Source: Siphonodentalium dalli
Taxonomy: Eukaryota > Mollusca > Scaphopoda > Gadilida > Siphonodentaliidae
NCBI GenBank assembly: GCA_032622095.1
Contig: CP136061.1
Coordinates: forward strand, 5,468,734-5,532,733
Length of the DNA: 64,000 nt
Direction of reading: 5' to 3'
Translations under genes and position numbers: made by a program
Shown: positions 39,415-51,153 of the stretch, in pieces
Layout: every line of letters begins with the position of its first letter
Numbering within the stretch: position 1 is the first letter of the stretch
The notes under the pieces: model-generated
The model's input: the letters and a program-made list of their open reading frames with translations, nothing else
What the model was told of the DNA's origin: nothing
Database searches by the model: none

Positions 39415-39491
39415 GACGGGATTCGAACTCACGTCGCAATAAAACACAAACTGAAGGTTTGACGCTCTCACCTCTGGGCTACGCACTGCGC
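39415..39491 (-). pseudogene. tRNA-like unit 1 of B2
   Basis: A box TAGCCCAGAGG, B box at 39419-39428, anticodon-like loop CCTTC. The downstream T run is cut to five by a G. The neighbour of the copy is sequence unique to B2 and B3. There is no acceptor stem. Confidence 0.58.
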
Positions 39492-39685
39492 TGTTAATTT
39501 ATAAGAAAATATATTAGTATTAAATATATAGGCATATAACTGTGTATATTTAAACTTTATATTCAAATTGATTGAAATCGAATATAAAAAGCATCTTTAC
39601 ATTATCTTTAGTTTGGTATTATTCGTATTTGATGATTAAAATACACCAAAACATGTTAAAAATAAAAAATAAAAAAAGATAATTT

Positions 39686-39762
39686 GACGGGATTCGAACT
39701 CACGTCGCAATAAAACACAAACTGAGGGTTTGACGCTCTCACCATTGGTCTACGGACTGCGC
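39686..39762 (-). pseudogene. tRNA-like unit 2 of B2
   Basis: A box TAGACCAATGG (39742-39752), B box 39690-39699, anticodon-like loop CCCTC, seven-T run downstream. The 5' flank has GCGCAGTCCG rather than GCGCAGTGCG. Confidence 0.58.
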
Positions 39763-39917
39763 TGTTAATTTATAAGAAAATATATTAGTATTAAATATAT
39801 AGGCATATAACTGTGTATATTTAAACTGTATATCCAAACTGATTGAAATGCGTGACTATATATATATACCCCTTTCCGCTATACGGGGAACAGGAAAATG
39901 CACCTATTCTTCCCACC

Positions 39918-40897
39918 AAATCCAAAAGGGCTAATTAAAGAGCAAGGTAATGTAGCAGGTACATTTGGATATTCTATTCACGCCCCCCCCCCCAAATCTT
40001 GACCGCTATACTTCAAATTCAAACATCGAGATAATTTTTTTTGACGAGTACATCTGATAGCTAGTGTTCACGCGCATCTAGAGCGCAATTTTCTAATTTT
40101 CAGATGGAACGGTTTACTCGTGACAACGCTATATATCATAAATATGTATACTTCTGTAGTCTATCACTAGCCGATTTTTAGCCCCAAATCCAAACGGGCC
40201 GATGTAGGAGCGAGTTTAATGCGGTGGTACATAAGCCGGTATACTGTAGGTATGACTCTAAAATTTGACCTCTCTAATATAAACGCAACCTGCTCAAGGG
40301 AGTGTTTGTGTCGGGTGGGTTCAGATTTGGAAAATTCCACCGAAGATCAAATGGGCAAAATTACTCCGAAAATCATATATTGAGATAAAAACTTTTCGAT
40401 GAGTGGATGTGATAAGTAGTATATATACGCAAGATTAGTACACTTTTTAATAATTTATATTGAACGGTTTAACCCTGGTAGCGTATAACGTTGTGACGGG
40501 TGATATATATTACTCAAATTCAAACCCTCTCTTCATGACGCAAATTCAAACGGACTTAGCAAGAAGCAAGGCAAATGCATGAATATGCTCACCGATATAC
40601 TATATAGGTATGTCCGCTCTACTGTAAAAGTAACCTATTGTCACGATTTGACCTGTCCAAAACACTCCCCGGACAAAAGTTTTCCTAGGTATAAAATTTC
40701 GTCGAAATCCGATCGTTTTACTCGATTTGACCTTGAACTTACCATTTCGAATGTCAATGTCAGGTCGGGGTCACGACTTGACCCGCCCAAAAGACTCCCC
40801 GGACAAAAGTACCCCTAGGTATCAAATTTCGTGGAAATCCGCATGTTTTACCCGATTTGACTTTCGATTGACCATTTTGAAGGTCAGGTCGGGACGG
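39918..40897 (+). repeat. ~360-bp family and 130-bp duplication in B2
   Basis: Same arrangement as B1, with family markers at 39918, 40186 and 40542 and the 130-bp pair at 40640 and 40770. The C-run near 39983 is 11 long, against 12 in B1 and 10 in B3. Confidence 0.7.
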
Positions 40898-40932
40898 GAT
40901 GGGATGGGATGGAATACCATGGAAGTATATCT

Positions 40933-40956
40933 GATTCCATGGAATCTGACCTCTAG
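40933..40956 (+). other. Palindrome plus CTAG end of B2
   Basis: GATTCCATGGAATC at 40933-40946, six bases, CTAG at 40953-40956, then TTAT and a (TTA)n joint into a single C unit. Confidence 0.7.
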
Positions 40957-40974
40957 TTATTATTATTATTATAC

Positions 40975-42697
40975 TGGACACTTTTGCAACCCTTATTACT
41001 CGAAAAGTACCAGGAGTAGCACACTAAAACTTGGTACGTATCTTGGGATCAAAGAGTTGTATGCCATCGTCGCATAACGAATATTGTCCGCGTTTTCCCC
41101 GAGGAGTTATCTCCCTTTATTTGAAAAAATGTCATTTTATTATCTCGGAAATTATAAGAAGCAGAGCATCGAAAATTAGACCGTATGCACATCTCGATAT
41201 GCACTACTGCCCACGGGCATAAAAACTTGGGTCCGCCCTTTCCCTGAAGAGTTACCGCCCATAGTTGGCAAACCTCTATTTTATTGTACTCTGTTGTCCT
41301 CCCGTATCATTCCAGATAACTGTATTTGGTTTTTGTAGTCGTGTTGACCGTTGTCAGCTTAGTCCGAGGAAGAAAATTTGACAGGGTTGGACATATATTT
41401 TTACACTGGGGTGGGGGCAATATTTTCGCAATTTTTTTTTATTATTGACATTCATCTATTTAAGTATGTAGATTCCCTGAACGAAAACAAACCCATACCG
41501 GAAAGGATTTTTGTAATCCGAGAAGAAATGCAAGAGTTACGGGCCCTCAAAGTTTGCAAGTGTCGGTCCCATGTGCTTGTGACCCTATCTCCTCCGAAGA
41601 TGTCGAACTTTGGATGTCGTCTGATATCCCAGTGCGTGCGGTCTGAAGAGAGCACGCGATGGGCCAAATTTTGCCAGTGTCGGTTCAGTGTTGTGGGTCA
41701 GGGGAGGGGTGGTCCGGGGTACCAATTTTGTATTCTTCTCCGAATCGGATGAAACTTGGAATATAACATCCATACCGCCAACCGATCTAGAAACTGAAAG
41801 AATTTCGAAAATCCATTGAAAAATGTCAGAGTTGTGGGCCTTCAAACAATGCAAATTTGGCCCCATATGCTTGTGATCACATCTCCTCCGAAGATGTCAA
41901 ACTTTGGATGTCAACTGATACGCCAATGCGTGCGGTCTGAAGAGAGCACGCGATGAGCCAAATTTTGCCAGTGTCGGTTCAGTGTTGTGGGTCAGGGGAG
42001 GGGTGGTCCGGGGTACCAAAATTTATTTCGTCTCCGAATCATATGAAACTTGATATATAACATATACCATACACGTTGATCATAAAACTGAAAACAGATT
42101 GTAAATCCGTTAAAAAATGGCGGAGATTTGGGCCCTCAAACTTTGAATGTGGGCCCGTATTCTTTCCAATAAACAAAATGTTATTCGTCTCTGAATCAGA
42201 CAAAATTTATAACAAATAATCAATGTAAGTAGCTGATCACAATACTCAAAACAATTTTTAAATCCATTGGAAAATAACGGAGTTACGGGCTCTCAAAATT
42301 CGCATTTTGGGCCGGGTTTGACTATTTCCCAATCCCGTCACCCAATTTCGAGGCAGGGGTGGGGTCACTCCCAAACACTTGAGATCAACCCACACATGTT
42401 AAGGGAAAGATATAATCATCCTAATTCATATTTTCCGTCCCTTAACTGCGATTTATTGAGCTCATGATTTGCCCTATTATTATACTTCCATGGTGTAACC
42501 AAGGAAGTATATTGTTTTTCTACTGCGGCCGTTTTCTGTTTAATTGGAAATACTCAGAAACTAATGGGAGGAGGACCGCGAAATCTCTAGCGAATGTAGG
42601 CATCTAAGGTCTACTAAAAATAATGGTATCCGGATGTTGGTCCAATATATTTTGACAGAGTTATGGCCCTTTTTCGATTATTTTTCATTATTATTAT
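40975..42697 (+). repeat. Single C unit joined to array D
   Basis: A full C core with H hairpin at 42481. It has a pure T run after CGCAA near 41430, where array C has TTTC, and one T fewer before GGGCCGGG near 42305. The unit at 56842 shares both changes, so the two form a separate C lineage. The H module ends in a short (ATT)n and runs straight into the H' hairpin of array D. Confidence 0.92.
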
Positions 42698-42727
42698 TAT
42701 ACTTCCATATTTTAATATGGAAGTATA
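42698..42727 (+). repeat. H' hairpin (30 nt), representative of 8 copies
   Basis: Perfect arms TATACTTCCATATT and AATATGGAAGTATA with a TT loop. Copies start at 42698, 44091, 45483, 46876, 49767, 51154, 52542 and 53935. The copy at 51154 has GGACG for GGAAG, breaking one pair. The outer nine bases equal those of H, and the inner stem differs but still pairs. Confidence 0.92.
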
Positions 42728-45700
42728 TTGTTATTCAATTTATTATTTTTTTCCAATATTATTTATTATTATTATACTAAGCAATTTTATAACCCTTATA
42801 TCTCAGGAAGTATGTGAGATAGAGCGCTGGATTTTGGTATGTTTATAGCCCTATGATAGTTGTAGTGCATCGGGCTATATAGGATTTTGTCCTAACTTGA
42901 TTTGCAGAGTTATCTCCCTTTATGTGTAAAACTGGGGGTTGCAGTATCTCGAAAAGTATGAATAGCAGCAACTTGAAATTTGGACCGTATGTACAACTCA
43001 GTATGCCCTATTGTGTCCATGCATTACAATTTATGTCCGAGCTTTCCATACAGAGTTGTCGCCCATGATTCGCAAAATTCGATTTATTTCATATCCTGTG
43101 TCCGCCTATAACATTCAAGGTAGCCAGATATGAGGGCTTCTATACAGTTACTTATTAGCAACTTGCTATGAAAATAAGTTTTGAACAGGAACGGACTTAT
43201 ATTTTTGGGGTTTGGGTGGGGGCAAAATTTTCGCAATTTTTTTTTTCGATGATTTCAACTATTTTTACTGTCGTGTATCTATAGGGTGTACTAATGATCC
43301 TCCTGAAAGAATTTTGTAAATCGGTTGAGAAATGTCCAAGTTACAGACCATCGAAAATTGTATTCATACATCGATTGAGGAGAAAGTGCTTGTGGACAAA
43401 ACTCCTCCTAGACGACGCACGCGAACTAGATTTGGTCTATGTGAGCGTGTTATCCATAGAAAGAAGACGAAATGGTGCAATTTTGACGAAGATCCAAAAA
43501 AACATTGGTCCATATTAGGGAGGGGGCAAAAATTGTCATATTTTTTTGGTCTCCGATTTGAACCAAAATTGTTGTGAAGTATCTATAAGATGTACCGAGT
43601 GACATTATGAGTGAATTTTGTGAATCGGTTGAAAAATGTAGAAATTGTGGCCTCTTCATTTTTTTCAAGTTTACAGAAGATGCACTATGAATTCAAATTC
43701 CTTCAACCAATCGTCAATTGTTTAGTGTCATTCGGTGGGGAATTTATAATACTTTTAAACGATTACCGACTTGCCTTATTATGTCGATGGAAGCCAGATA
43801 TAATCGAAATGTATGTACTGAACAGCATTAATATAGGTCTATATAGTAGAATATCGCCACAATATCTTACTAGAACCCTACTAAATATTAAAGGGGCATC
43901 AAATGCGAACACAATGACGCAAAAATTAGCTCGATATCTCGAAGATTGGCCGAGATATGGCGACTTTTCTACACGCATCACCTAATTCCGAGGCAAGGGT
44001 GGGGGTCACACCAGAACGTTCCAACTGAACACAGAAATGTCAATAAACCATACTATCGACATACCAATCAATTCCGTGCGAATCCCTTATTATACTTCCA
44101 TATTTTAATATGGAAGTATATTGTTATTCAATTTATTATTTTTTTCCAATATTATTTATTATTATTATACTAAGCAATTTTATAACCCTTATATCTCAGG
44201 AAGTATGTGAGATAGAGCGCTGGATTTTGGTATGTTTATAGCCCTATGATAGTTGTAGTGCATCGGGCTATATAGGATTTTGTCCTAACTTGATTTGCAG
44301 AGTTATCTCCCTTTATGTGTAAAACTGGGGGTTGCAGTATCTCGAAAAGTATGAATAGCAGCAACTTGAAATTTGGACCGTATGTACAACTCAGTATGCC
44401 CTATTGTGTCCATGCATTACAATTTATGTCCGAGCTTTCCATACAGAGTTGTCGCCCATGATTCGCAAAATTCGATTTATTTCATATCCTGTGTCCGCCT
44501 ATAACATTCAAGGTAGCCAGATATGAGGGCTTCTATGCAGTTACTTATTAGCAACTTGCTATGAAAATAAGTTTTGAACAGGAACGGCTTATATTTTTGG
44601 GGTTTGGGTGGGGGCAAAATTTTCGCAATTTTTTTTTTCGATGATTTCAACTATTTTTACTGTCGTGTATCTATAGGGTGTACTAATGATCCTCCTGAAA
44701 GAATTTTGTAAATCGGTTGAGAAATGTCCAAGTTACAGACCATCGAAAATTGTATTCATACATCGATTGAGGAGAAAGTGCTTGTGGACAAAACTCCTCC
44801 TAGACGACGCACGCGAACTGGATTTGGTCTATGTGAGCGTGTTATCCATAGAAAGAAGACGAAATGGTGCAATTTTGACGAAGATCCAAAAAAACATTGG
44901 TCCATATTAGGGAGGGGGCAAAAATTGTCATATTTTTTTGGTCTCCGATTTGAACCAAAATTGTTGTGAAGTATCTATAAGATGTACCGAGTGACATTGT
45001 GAGTGAATTTTGTGAATCGGTTGAAAAATGTAGAAATTGTGGCCTCTTCATTTTTTTCAAGTTTACAGAAGATGCACTATGAATTCAAATTCCTTCAACC
45101 AATCGTCAATTGTTTAGTGTCATTCGGTAGGGAATTTATAATACTTTTAAACGATTACCGACTTGCCTTATTATGTCGATGGAAGCCAGATATAATCGAA
45201 ATGTATGTACTGAACAGCATTAATATAGGTCTATATAGTAGAATATCGCCACAATATCTTACTAGAACCCTACTAAATATTAAAGGGGCATCAAATGCGA
45301 ACACAATGACGCAAAAATTAGCTCGATATCTCGAAGATTGGCCGAGATATGGCGACTTTTCTACACGCATCACCTAATTCCGAGGCAAGGGTGGGGGTCA
45401 CACCAGAACGTTCCAACTGAACACAGAAATGTCAATAAACCATACTATCGACATACCAATCAATTCCGTGCGAATCCCTTATTATACTTCCATATTTTAA
45501 TATGGAAGTATATTGTTATTCAATTTATTATTTTTTTCCAATATTATTTATTATTATTATACTAAGCAATTTTATAACCCTTATATCTCAGGAAGTATGT
45601 GAGATAGAGCGCTGGATTTTGGTATGTTTATAGCCCTATGATAGTTGTAGTGCATCGGGCTATATAGGATTTTGTCCTAACTTGATTTGCAGAGTTATCT

Positions 45701-46875
45701 CCCTTTATGTGTAAAACTGGGGGTTGCAGTATCTCGAAAAGTATGAATAGCAGCAACTTGAAATTTGGACCGTATGTACAACTCAGTATGCCCTATTGTG
45801 TCCATGCATTACAATTTATGTCCGAGCTTTCCATACAGAGTTGTCGCCCATGATTCGCAAAATTCGATTTATTTCATATCCTGTGTCCGCCTATAACATT
45901 CAAGGTAGCCAGATATGAGGGCTTCTATGCAGTTACTTATTAGCAACTTGCTATGAAAATAAGTTTTGAACAGGAACGGACTTATATTTTTGGGGTTTGG
46001 GTGGGGGCAAAATTTTCGCAATTTTTTTTTTCGATGATTTCAACTATTTTTACTGTCGTGTATCTATAGGGTGTACTAATGATCCTCCTGAAAGAATTTT
46101 GTAAATCGGTTGAGAAATGTCCAAGTTACAGACCATCGAAAATTGTATTCATACATCGATTGAGGAGAAAGTGCTTGTGGACAAAACTCCTCCTAGACGA
46201 CGCACGCGAACTGGATTTGGTCTATGTGAGCGTGTTATCCATAGAAAGAAGACGAAATGGTGCAATTTTGACGAAGATCCAAAAAAACATTGGTCCATAT
46301 TAGGGAGGGGGCAAAAATTGTCATATTTTTTTGGTCTCCGATTTGAACCAAAATTGTTGTGAAGTATCTATAAGATGTACCGAGTGACATTATGAGTGAA
46401 TTTTGTGAATCGGTGGAAAAATGTAGAAATTGTGGCCTCTTCATTTTTTTCAAGTTTACAGAAGATGCACTATGAATTCAAATTCCTTCAACCAATCGTC
46501 AATTGTTTAGTGTCATTCGGTGGGGAATTTATAATACTTTTAAACGATTACCGACTTGCCTTATTATGTCGATGGAAGCCAGATATAATCGAAATGTATG
46601 TACTGAACAGCATTAATATAGGTCTATATAGTAGAATATCGCCACAATATCTTACTAGAACCCTACTAAATATTAAAGGGGCATCAAATGCGAACACAAT
46701 GACGCAAAAATTAGCTCGATATCTCGAAGATTGGCCGAGATATGGCGACTTTTCTACACGCATCACCTAATTCCGAGGCAAGGGTGGGGGTCACACCAGA
46801 ACGTTCCAACTGAACACAGAAATGTCAATAAACCATACTATCGACATACCAATCAATTCCGTGCGAATCCCTTAT
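42698..46875 (+). repeat. Array D, three tandem units (1392-1393 bp)
   Basis: Units measured hairpin to hairpin start at 42698, 44091 and 45483. Each has the H' hairpin, a T-rich leader and (ATT)n-TAC. A core then begins TAAGCAATTTTATAACCC and carries GAGTTATCTCCCTTTATGTG and a ~300-bp ladder (cores near 43348, 43651 and 43949). D lacks the ~210-bp H module found in A and C. It is a colinear relative of both. Frames up to 124 codons recur with the unit and look non-coding. Confidence 0.93.
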
Positions 46876-47535
46876 TATACTTCCATATTTTAATATGGAA
46901 GTATATTGTTATTCAATTTATTATTTTTTTCCAATATTATTTATTATTATTATACTAAGCAATTTTATAACCCTTATATCTCAGGAAGTATGTGAGATAG
47001 AGCGCTGGATTTTGGTATGTTTATAGCCCTATGATAGTTGTAGTGCATCGGGCTATATAGGATTTTGTCCTAACTTGATTTGCAGAGTTATCTCCCTTTA
47101 TGTGTAAAACTGGGGGTTGCAGTATCTCGAAAAGTATGAATAGCAGCAACTTGAAATTTGGACCGTATGTACAACTCAGTATGCCCTATTGTGTCCATGC
47201 ATTACAATTTATGTCCGAGCTTTCCATACAGAGTTGTCGCCCATGATTCGCAAAATTCGATTTATTTCATATCCTGTGTCCGCCTATAACATTCAAGGTA
47301 GCCAGATATGAGGGCTTCTATGCAGTTACTTATTAGCAACTTGCTATGAAAATAAGTTTTGAACAGGAACGGACTTATATTTTTGGGGTTTGGGTGGGGG
47401 CAAAATTTTCGCAATTTTTGTTTTCGATGATTTCAACTATTTTTACTGTCGTGTATCTATAGGGTGTACTAATGATCCTCCTGAAAGAATTTTGTAAATC
47501 GGTTGAGAAATGTCCAAGTTACAGACCATCGAAAA
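46876..47535 (+). repeat. Array D, truncated unit before E1
   Basis: A D unit stops at ACCATCGAAAATT, where E1 begins. The T run near 47417 reads T5-G-T4, unlike other units. The matching truncated unit before E2 (53935-54594) ends at exactly the same base. Confidence 0.9.
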
Positions 47536-47559
47536 TTAAATAATTTGGCTAATGAAGGA

Positions 47560-47719
47560 GCATGGGAGAGGATGAAGCATAACCGGGGCGGCGACGAAAC
47601 CATGCTGGGTAATGATACCAGGTCGGGGTGGTGAGACCAGGCCGAAGGTGGTGAGACCAGGCTGACCGGTGGCGGATGTAAACGGCAGATTTAGCAAAAA
47701 AAAAAAAAAAAAAAAAAAA
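47560..47719 (+). mobile_element. GC-rich piece with 24-A tail, possible retroposed insert
   Basis: About 135 bp of GC-rich sequence includes the doubled block GGTGGTGAGACCAGGC near 47622 and 47648. It ends TTTAGC followed by 24 A (47696-47719). It stands out from the AT-rich surroundings. I found no target-site duplication and no Pol III boxes, so a SINE call is tentative. Confidence 0.35.
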
Positions 47720-47859
47720 CAAGTCCAGCGGTATAATATTTTTGTTGCATATTCCGAATGGGGAGAGTGGTGCGGACCGAATTTTACCACTGGCAAGTTT
47801 TTTGTCCCAATCGTTACCGGTCTACGGCATGTACAAGAAAATTACCTATTTTTGGCGCC

Positions 47860-48740
47860 AAATCCAAACGGGCTAATTGGTGAGCAAGGTTAATGCAGGA
47901 GCAGGTACTGCGGTATCGCGTAGGTAGGCCCCCAAAGTGTGATAGCTCTGCTATAATAGCAAACTGTCAAACAGCGAGTGATCTTCCGGTCGGTTCAGAC
48001 TTTTTGCAAATTCCAACGAAAATCAAAGGGGGAAAAATTGTCTAAAAATCAAACATCGAGACAAAAAAATTTTGAATAGTGGATATGATAGATAGTACCC
48101 AAACGCAACTTATCGATGTCTGCTTAATTTGCGCTAAGGTACCAGGTTTACTAGTGGCGAGGCTTTATAATGTTAACAAGTATATTTAAGTGCTGTATCA
48201 CTAAGCTATTTTTCTCGCCAAATCCGACCGGGTTAATGACGGAGCAATGTAATGCAGGAGCCGGTTCGTTGATATATTGTTGGTAACATCCTAAAGTTTG
48301 ACCGCTCTACTTACAAAGCAAACCGACCAACGGAAAGCTCGTGTTCAGGTGGGTGCATATTGGCAATTTCCAACAAAAATCAAAAGTTCAAAAATTCTTG
48401 AAAAAAATAAAATATGGAGATAAAATTTTGCTGACGAGTGGATGTGATAGGGGATATCAACGCCCAACACTGGTGCGATTGCTTAAGTTTCAGAACAAAG
48501 GATCCACTCGTGGCGACGATATATAGCGTAATGCGTAGTACATGCATAGGAACACAGCCTACATCGATATATGGCAAAAGTCGAAATTCAAGCAGGCTAA
48601 TGAAGGAGTGAGTCAAATGCGTGAACATGTGCCTCAGTTTACCATATATACATCCTGGAAGTTTGACTGTTGTATAAAAGCAATCCGTCTAACGGAGAAC
48701 GCGCATCGGTTGGTCGAGGCTTTTGGCAACTTCAAGTAAA
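47860..48740 (+). repeat. ~360-bp repeat family in E1
   Basis: Markers AAATCC(A/G)A(A/C)CGGG(C/T)TAAT at 47860 and 48220 and a decayed one at 48584 give spacings 360 and 364. A fourth marker begins E1 at 47536. The copies share GCAGGAGC(A/C)GGT, TTTGACCGCTCTA-like, AATTCCAACGAAAATCAAA-like and GGATGTGATA-like blocks with the B segments. Confidence 0.7.
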
Positions 48741-49310
48741 TCTTGCAAAGAAATACATGAAGAAATCGAGATAAAGCAAATTGGATGTGGTCGGTACTAT
48801 CCACGTGCAAATTCGATGATTTTTTTTTACTTTTCAAATGAATGCGCAATGAGTTAATCAGGATTAAGTGACCGATAGATATTACATGTATTCACTTATC
48901 ATGTAGAAAAATACTCCCGGATGACTGTATACACATAGGAAAATTAATGTGAAGGGTTAACAATATGATTATCTCTTTAAATAACAAGTTTTGAAATAGT
49001 TTTGTGGGTACAAAATAATAAATATGAATTGAAGACCCATGTCCAGAAAGACTTCTATCAGCTAATGTTGAATTTTTTCGAATATTTTATTATGAGATGT
49101 TAATTGGGACAAGTTCTTGATTTATTTTTAGAACAGCCCTGGTCACTGGTAACAGTAACCACTATTGTTCGTTAGCTAAACAACCACACATTATTAGACC
49201 AGAAGATATTCGAAATGAAATCAATAATAAACAATAGAATCATTTCCGGACAGAATTCTTGACTCATATTTAATATTTTATACCCTGATAACTATATAAT
49301 ACATTAAGAA

Positions 49311-49690
49311 TAGGGCTATAGATATGTGTAGATCAGGGTTAGGCTTAATGTTAACGTTATGGTCAGGATATGGTTTATAAATTGGGTTAGAATTGTGGAT
49401 ATTGTTAATGATAAAATTGTGACGGTGTCAGTTATGCAAAGGATTTGGTTGTGGTTACGCTTGTATGTATGACTAAACTCACTGAAAGAGTTATGGTAAT
49501 GGTCCAAGGTACGGCTATGGATATGGTTTGCATGAGGGCAATGTATTTGGTAAGGGTATTTTATTGGGTTAGAGTTAAGTGCTGTGGATAGGGCTGTGGA
49601 AATGGTTATGATTATGGATTGGCTACCAATATTAGGGTTATGGAGTGGTTTATGTGTAAGGATTGGATAGGGTTGGGTAGATGATTAAAT
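49311..49690 (+). repeat. Degenerate GGGTTA-rich tract in E1
   Basis: GGGTTA or GGGTTG occurs near 49336, 49384, 49566, 49635 and 49669, amid many GGTTATGG, GGATATGG and GTTAGAG words. It looks like a decayed hexamer array on a GGGTTA theme, the repeat found at telomeres of most animals. No intact tandem run remains. Confidence 0.5.
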
Positions 49691-49732
49691 TATGGATGGT
49701 GATCGGGGATGGGGAATTTATATGGAAGTATC

Positions 49733-49765
49733 AAAATTCTGCAGGCCAGAATTTTAACCCTCTAG
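49733..49765 (+). other. Hairpin plus CTAG end of E1
   Basis: Arms AAAATTCTG (49733-49741) and CAGAATTTT (49747-49755) with loop CAGGC, then AACCCT, then CTAG (49762-49765), followed by TTATAC of the next H' hairpin. Spacing from hairpin to CTAG is six bases, as in segment B. Confidence 0.72.
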
Positions 49766-49766
49766 T

Positions 49767-51153
49767 TATACTTCCATATTTTAATATGGAAGTATATTGT
49801 TATTCAATTTATTATTTTTTTCCAATATTATTTATTATACTAAGCAATTTTATAACCCTTATATCTCAGGAAGTATGAGAGATAGAGCGCTGGATTTTGG
49901 TATGTTTATAGCCCTATGATAGTTGTAGTGCATCGGGCTATATAGGATTTTGTCCTAACTTGATTTGCAGAGTTATCTCCCTTTATGTGTAAAACTGGGG
50001 GTTGCAGTATCTCGAAAAGTATGAACAGCAGCAACTTGAAATTTGGACCGTATGTACAACTCAGTAGGCCCTATTGTGTCCATGTTTTACAATTTATGTC
50101 CGAGCTTTCCCTACAGAGTTGTCGCCCATGATTCGCAAAATTCGATTTATTTCATATCCTGTGTCCGCCTATAACATTCAAGGTAGCCAGATAAGAGGGC
50201 TTCTATGCAGTTACTTATTAGCAACTTGCTATGAAAATAAGTTTTGAACAGGAACGGACTTATATTTTTGGGGTTTGGGTGGGGGCAAAATTTTCGAAAT
50301 ATTTTTTTTCGATGATTTCAACTACTTTTACTGTGGTGTATCTATAGGACGTACTAATGATCCTCATGAAAGAATTTTGGAAATCGGTTCAGAATTGACC
50401 AAGTTATAACCAATCGAAAATTGTATTCATACATCAATTGAGGAGAAAGTGCTTGTCACTCTATCTCCTCCTAGACGACGCACATAAACTGGATTTGGTT
50501 TATGTGAGCGTGTTATACATAGAGAGAACACGAGTTGGTAAAATTTTGACCAAGATCGAGTGAAATTTGTCCGCACTAGGGATGGGGTCAAAATTGATAA
50601 TTTTTTTGTTGTCTCCGATTTGAACCAAAATTGTTGTGAAGTATCTATAATGTGTATTGAGGGCCATTATGAGTGAATTTTGTGAATCGGTTGCCAAATG
50701 TAGAAATTGTGGCCCCTTCCTTTTTTTCAAGTTTACAGAAAATGCACTATGAATTTAAATTTCTTCAACCGATCGTCACGTGTTTAGTGTCATTCGATGG
50801 GGAATTTCCAGTACTTCAAAACGATTACCTACTTGTGGTATTACGACGATGGAGGCCAGAGATATTCGAAAAGTATGTACTGAACAACATACATATTGGC
50901 CTACATAGTAGAATATCACCACAGTACCTTACCAGAACCCTACTAAATATTAAAGGGACATCAAATACGAACACAATGACGCAAAAATTAGCTCGATATC
51001 GCGAAAATTGGCCGAGATATGGCGAATTTTCTATCCGCGTCACCAAATTTCGAGGCATGGGTGGGGGGTCACACCAGAACGCTCCAACTGAACACAGAAA
51101 TGTCAATAAACCATACTATCAACATTCCAATCAATTTTGTGCGATTCCCTTAT
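49767..51153 (+). repeat. Array D, diverged unit (1387 bp)
   Basis: First D unit of the second block. It differs from the others at many sites, for example CTTGTCACTCTATCTCC for CTTGTGGACAAAACTCC near 50455. The changes leave a 185-codon frame (50673-51230) that is open in D-type sequence. It has no recognisable domain and runs across the next hairpin, so I read it as chance. Confidence 0.9.

Larger units (their letters stand above)
38185..40956 (+). mobile_element. Segment B2, candidate Helitron-like tail
   Basis: This is a 2772-bp copy of segment B. It has the TC left end, the 77-codon frame, two tRNA-like units, the ~360-bp family (markers 39918, 40186, 40542), the 130-bp duplication and the palindrome-CTAG end. 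It contains about 340 bp (38968-39310) missing from B1. It is almost identical to B3, including the C partial on its left, so the two were copied as one block. Confidence 0.5.
47536..49765 (+). mobile_element. Segment E1, candidate Helitron-like tail
   Basis: A 2230-bp segment, with a second copy at 54595. It opens inside the ~360-bp family (AATTTGGCTAATGAAGGAG) and carries a GC-rich poly(A)-tailed piece. An AT-rich stretch without clear features (about 48740-49300) follows, then a decayed GGGTTA-rich tract. It ends with a 9-bp hairpin, AACCCT and CTAG, then TTATAC. The right end matches segment B in layout, not in sequence. I see no TC start at the left end, so its 5' limit is unclear. Confidence 0.45.

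Noticed and set aside
27332-41752. 124-codon frame in C units
   Set aside because: It covers the internal ladder repeats, has a complementary frame on the other strand and no recognisable protein features.
48740-49300. Possible gene in the AT-rich part of E1
   Set aside because: Only short frames with many stops are seen. I find nothing to support a gene.
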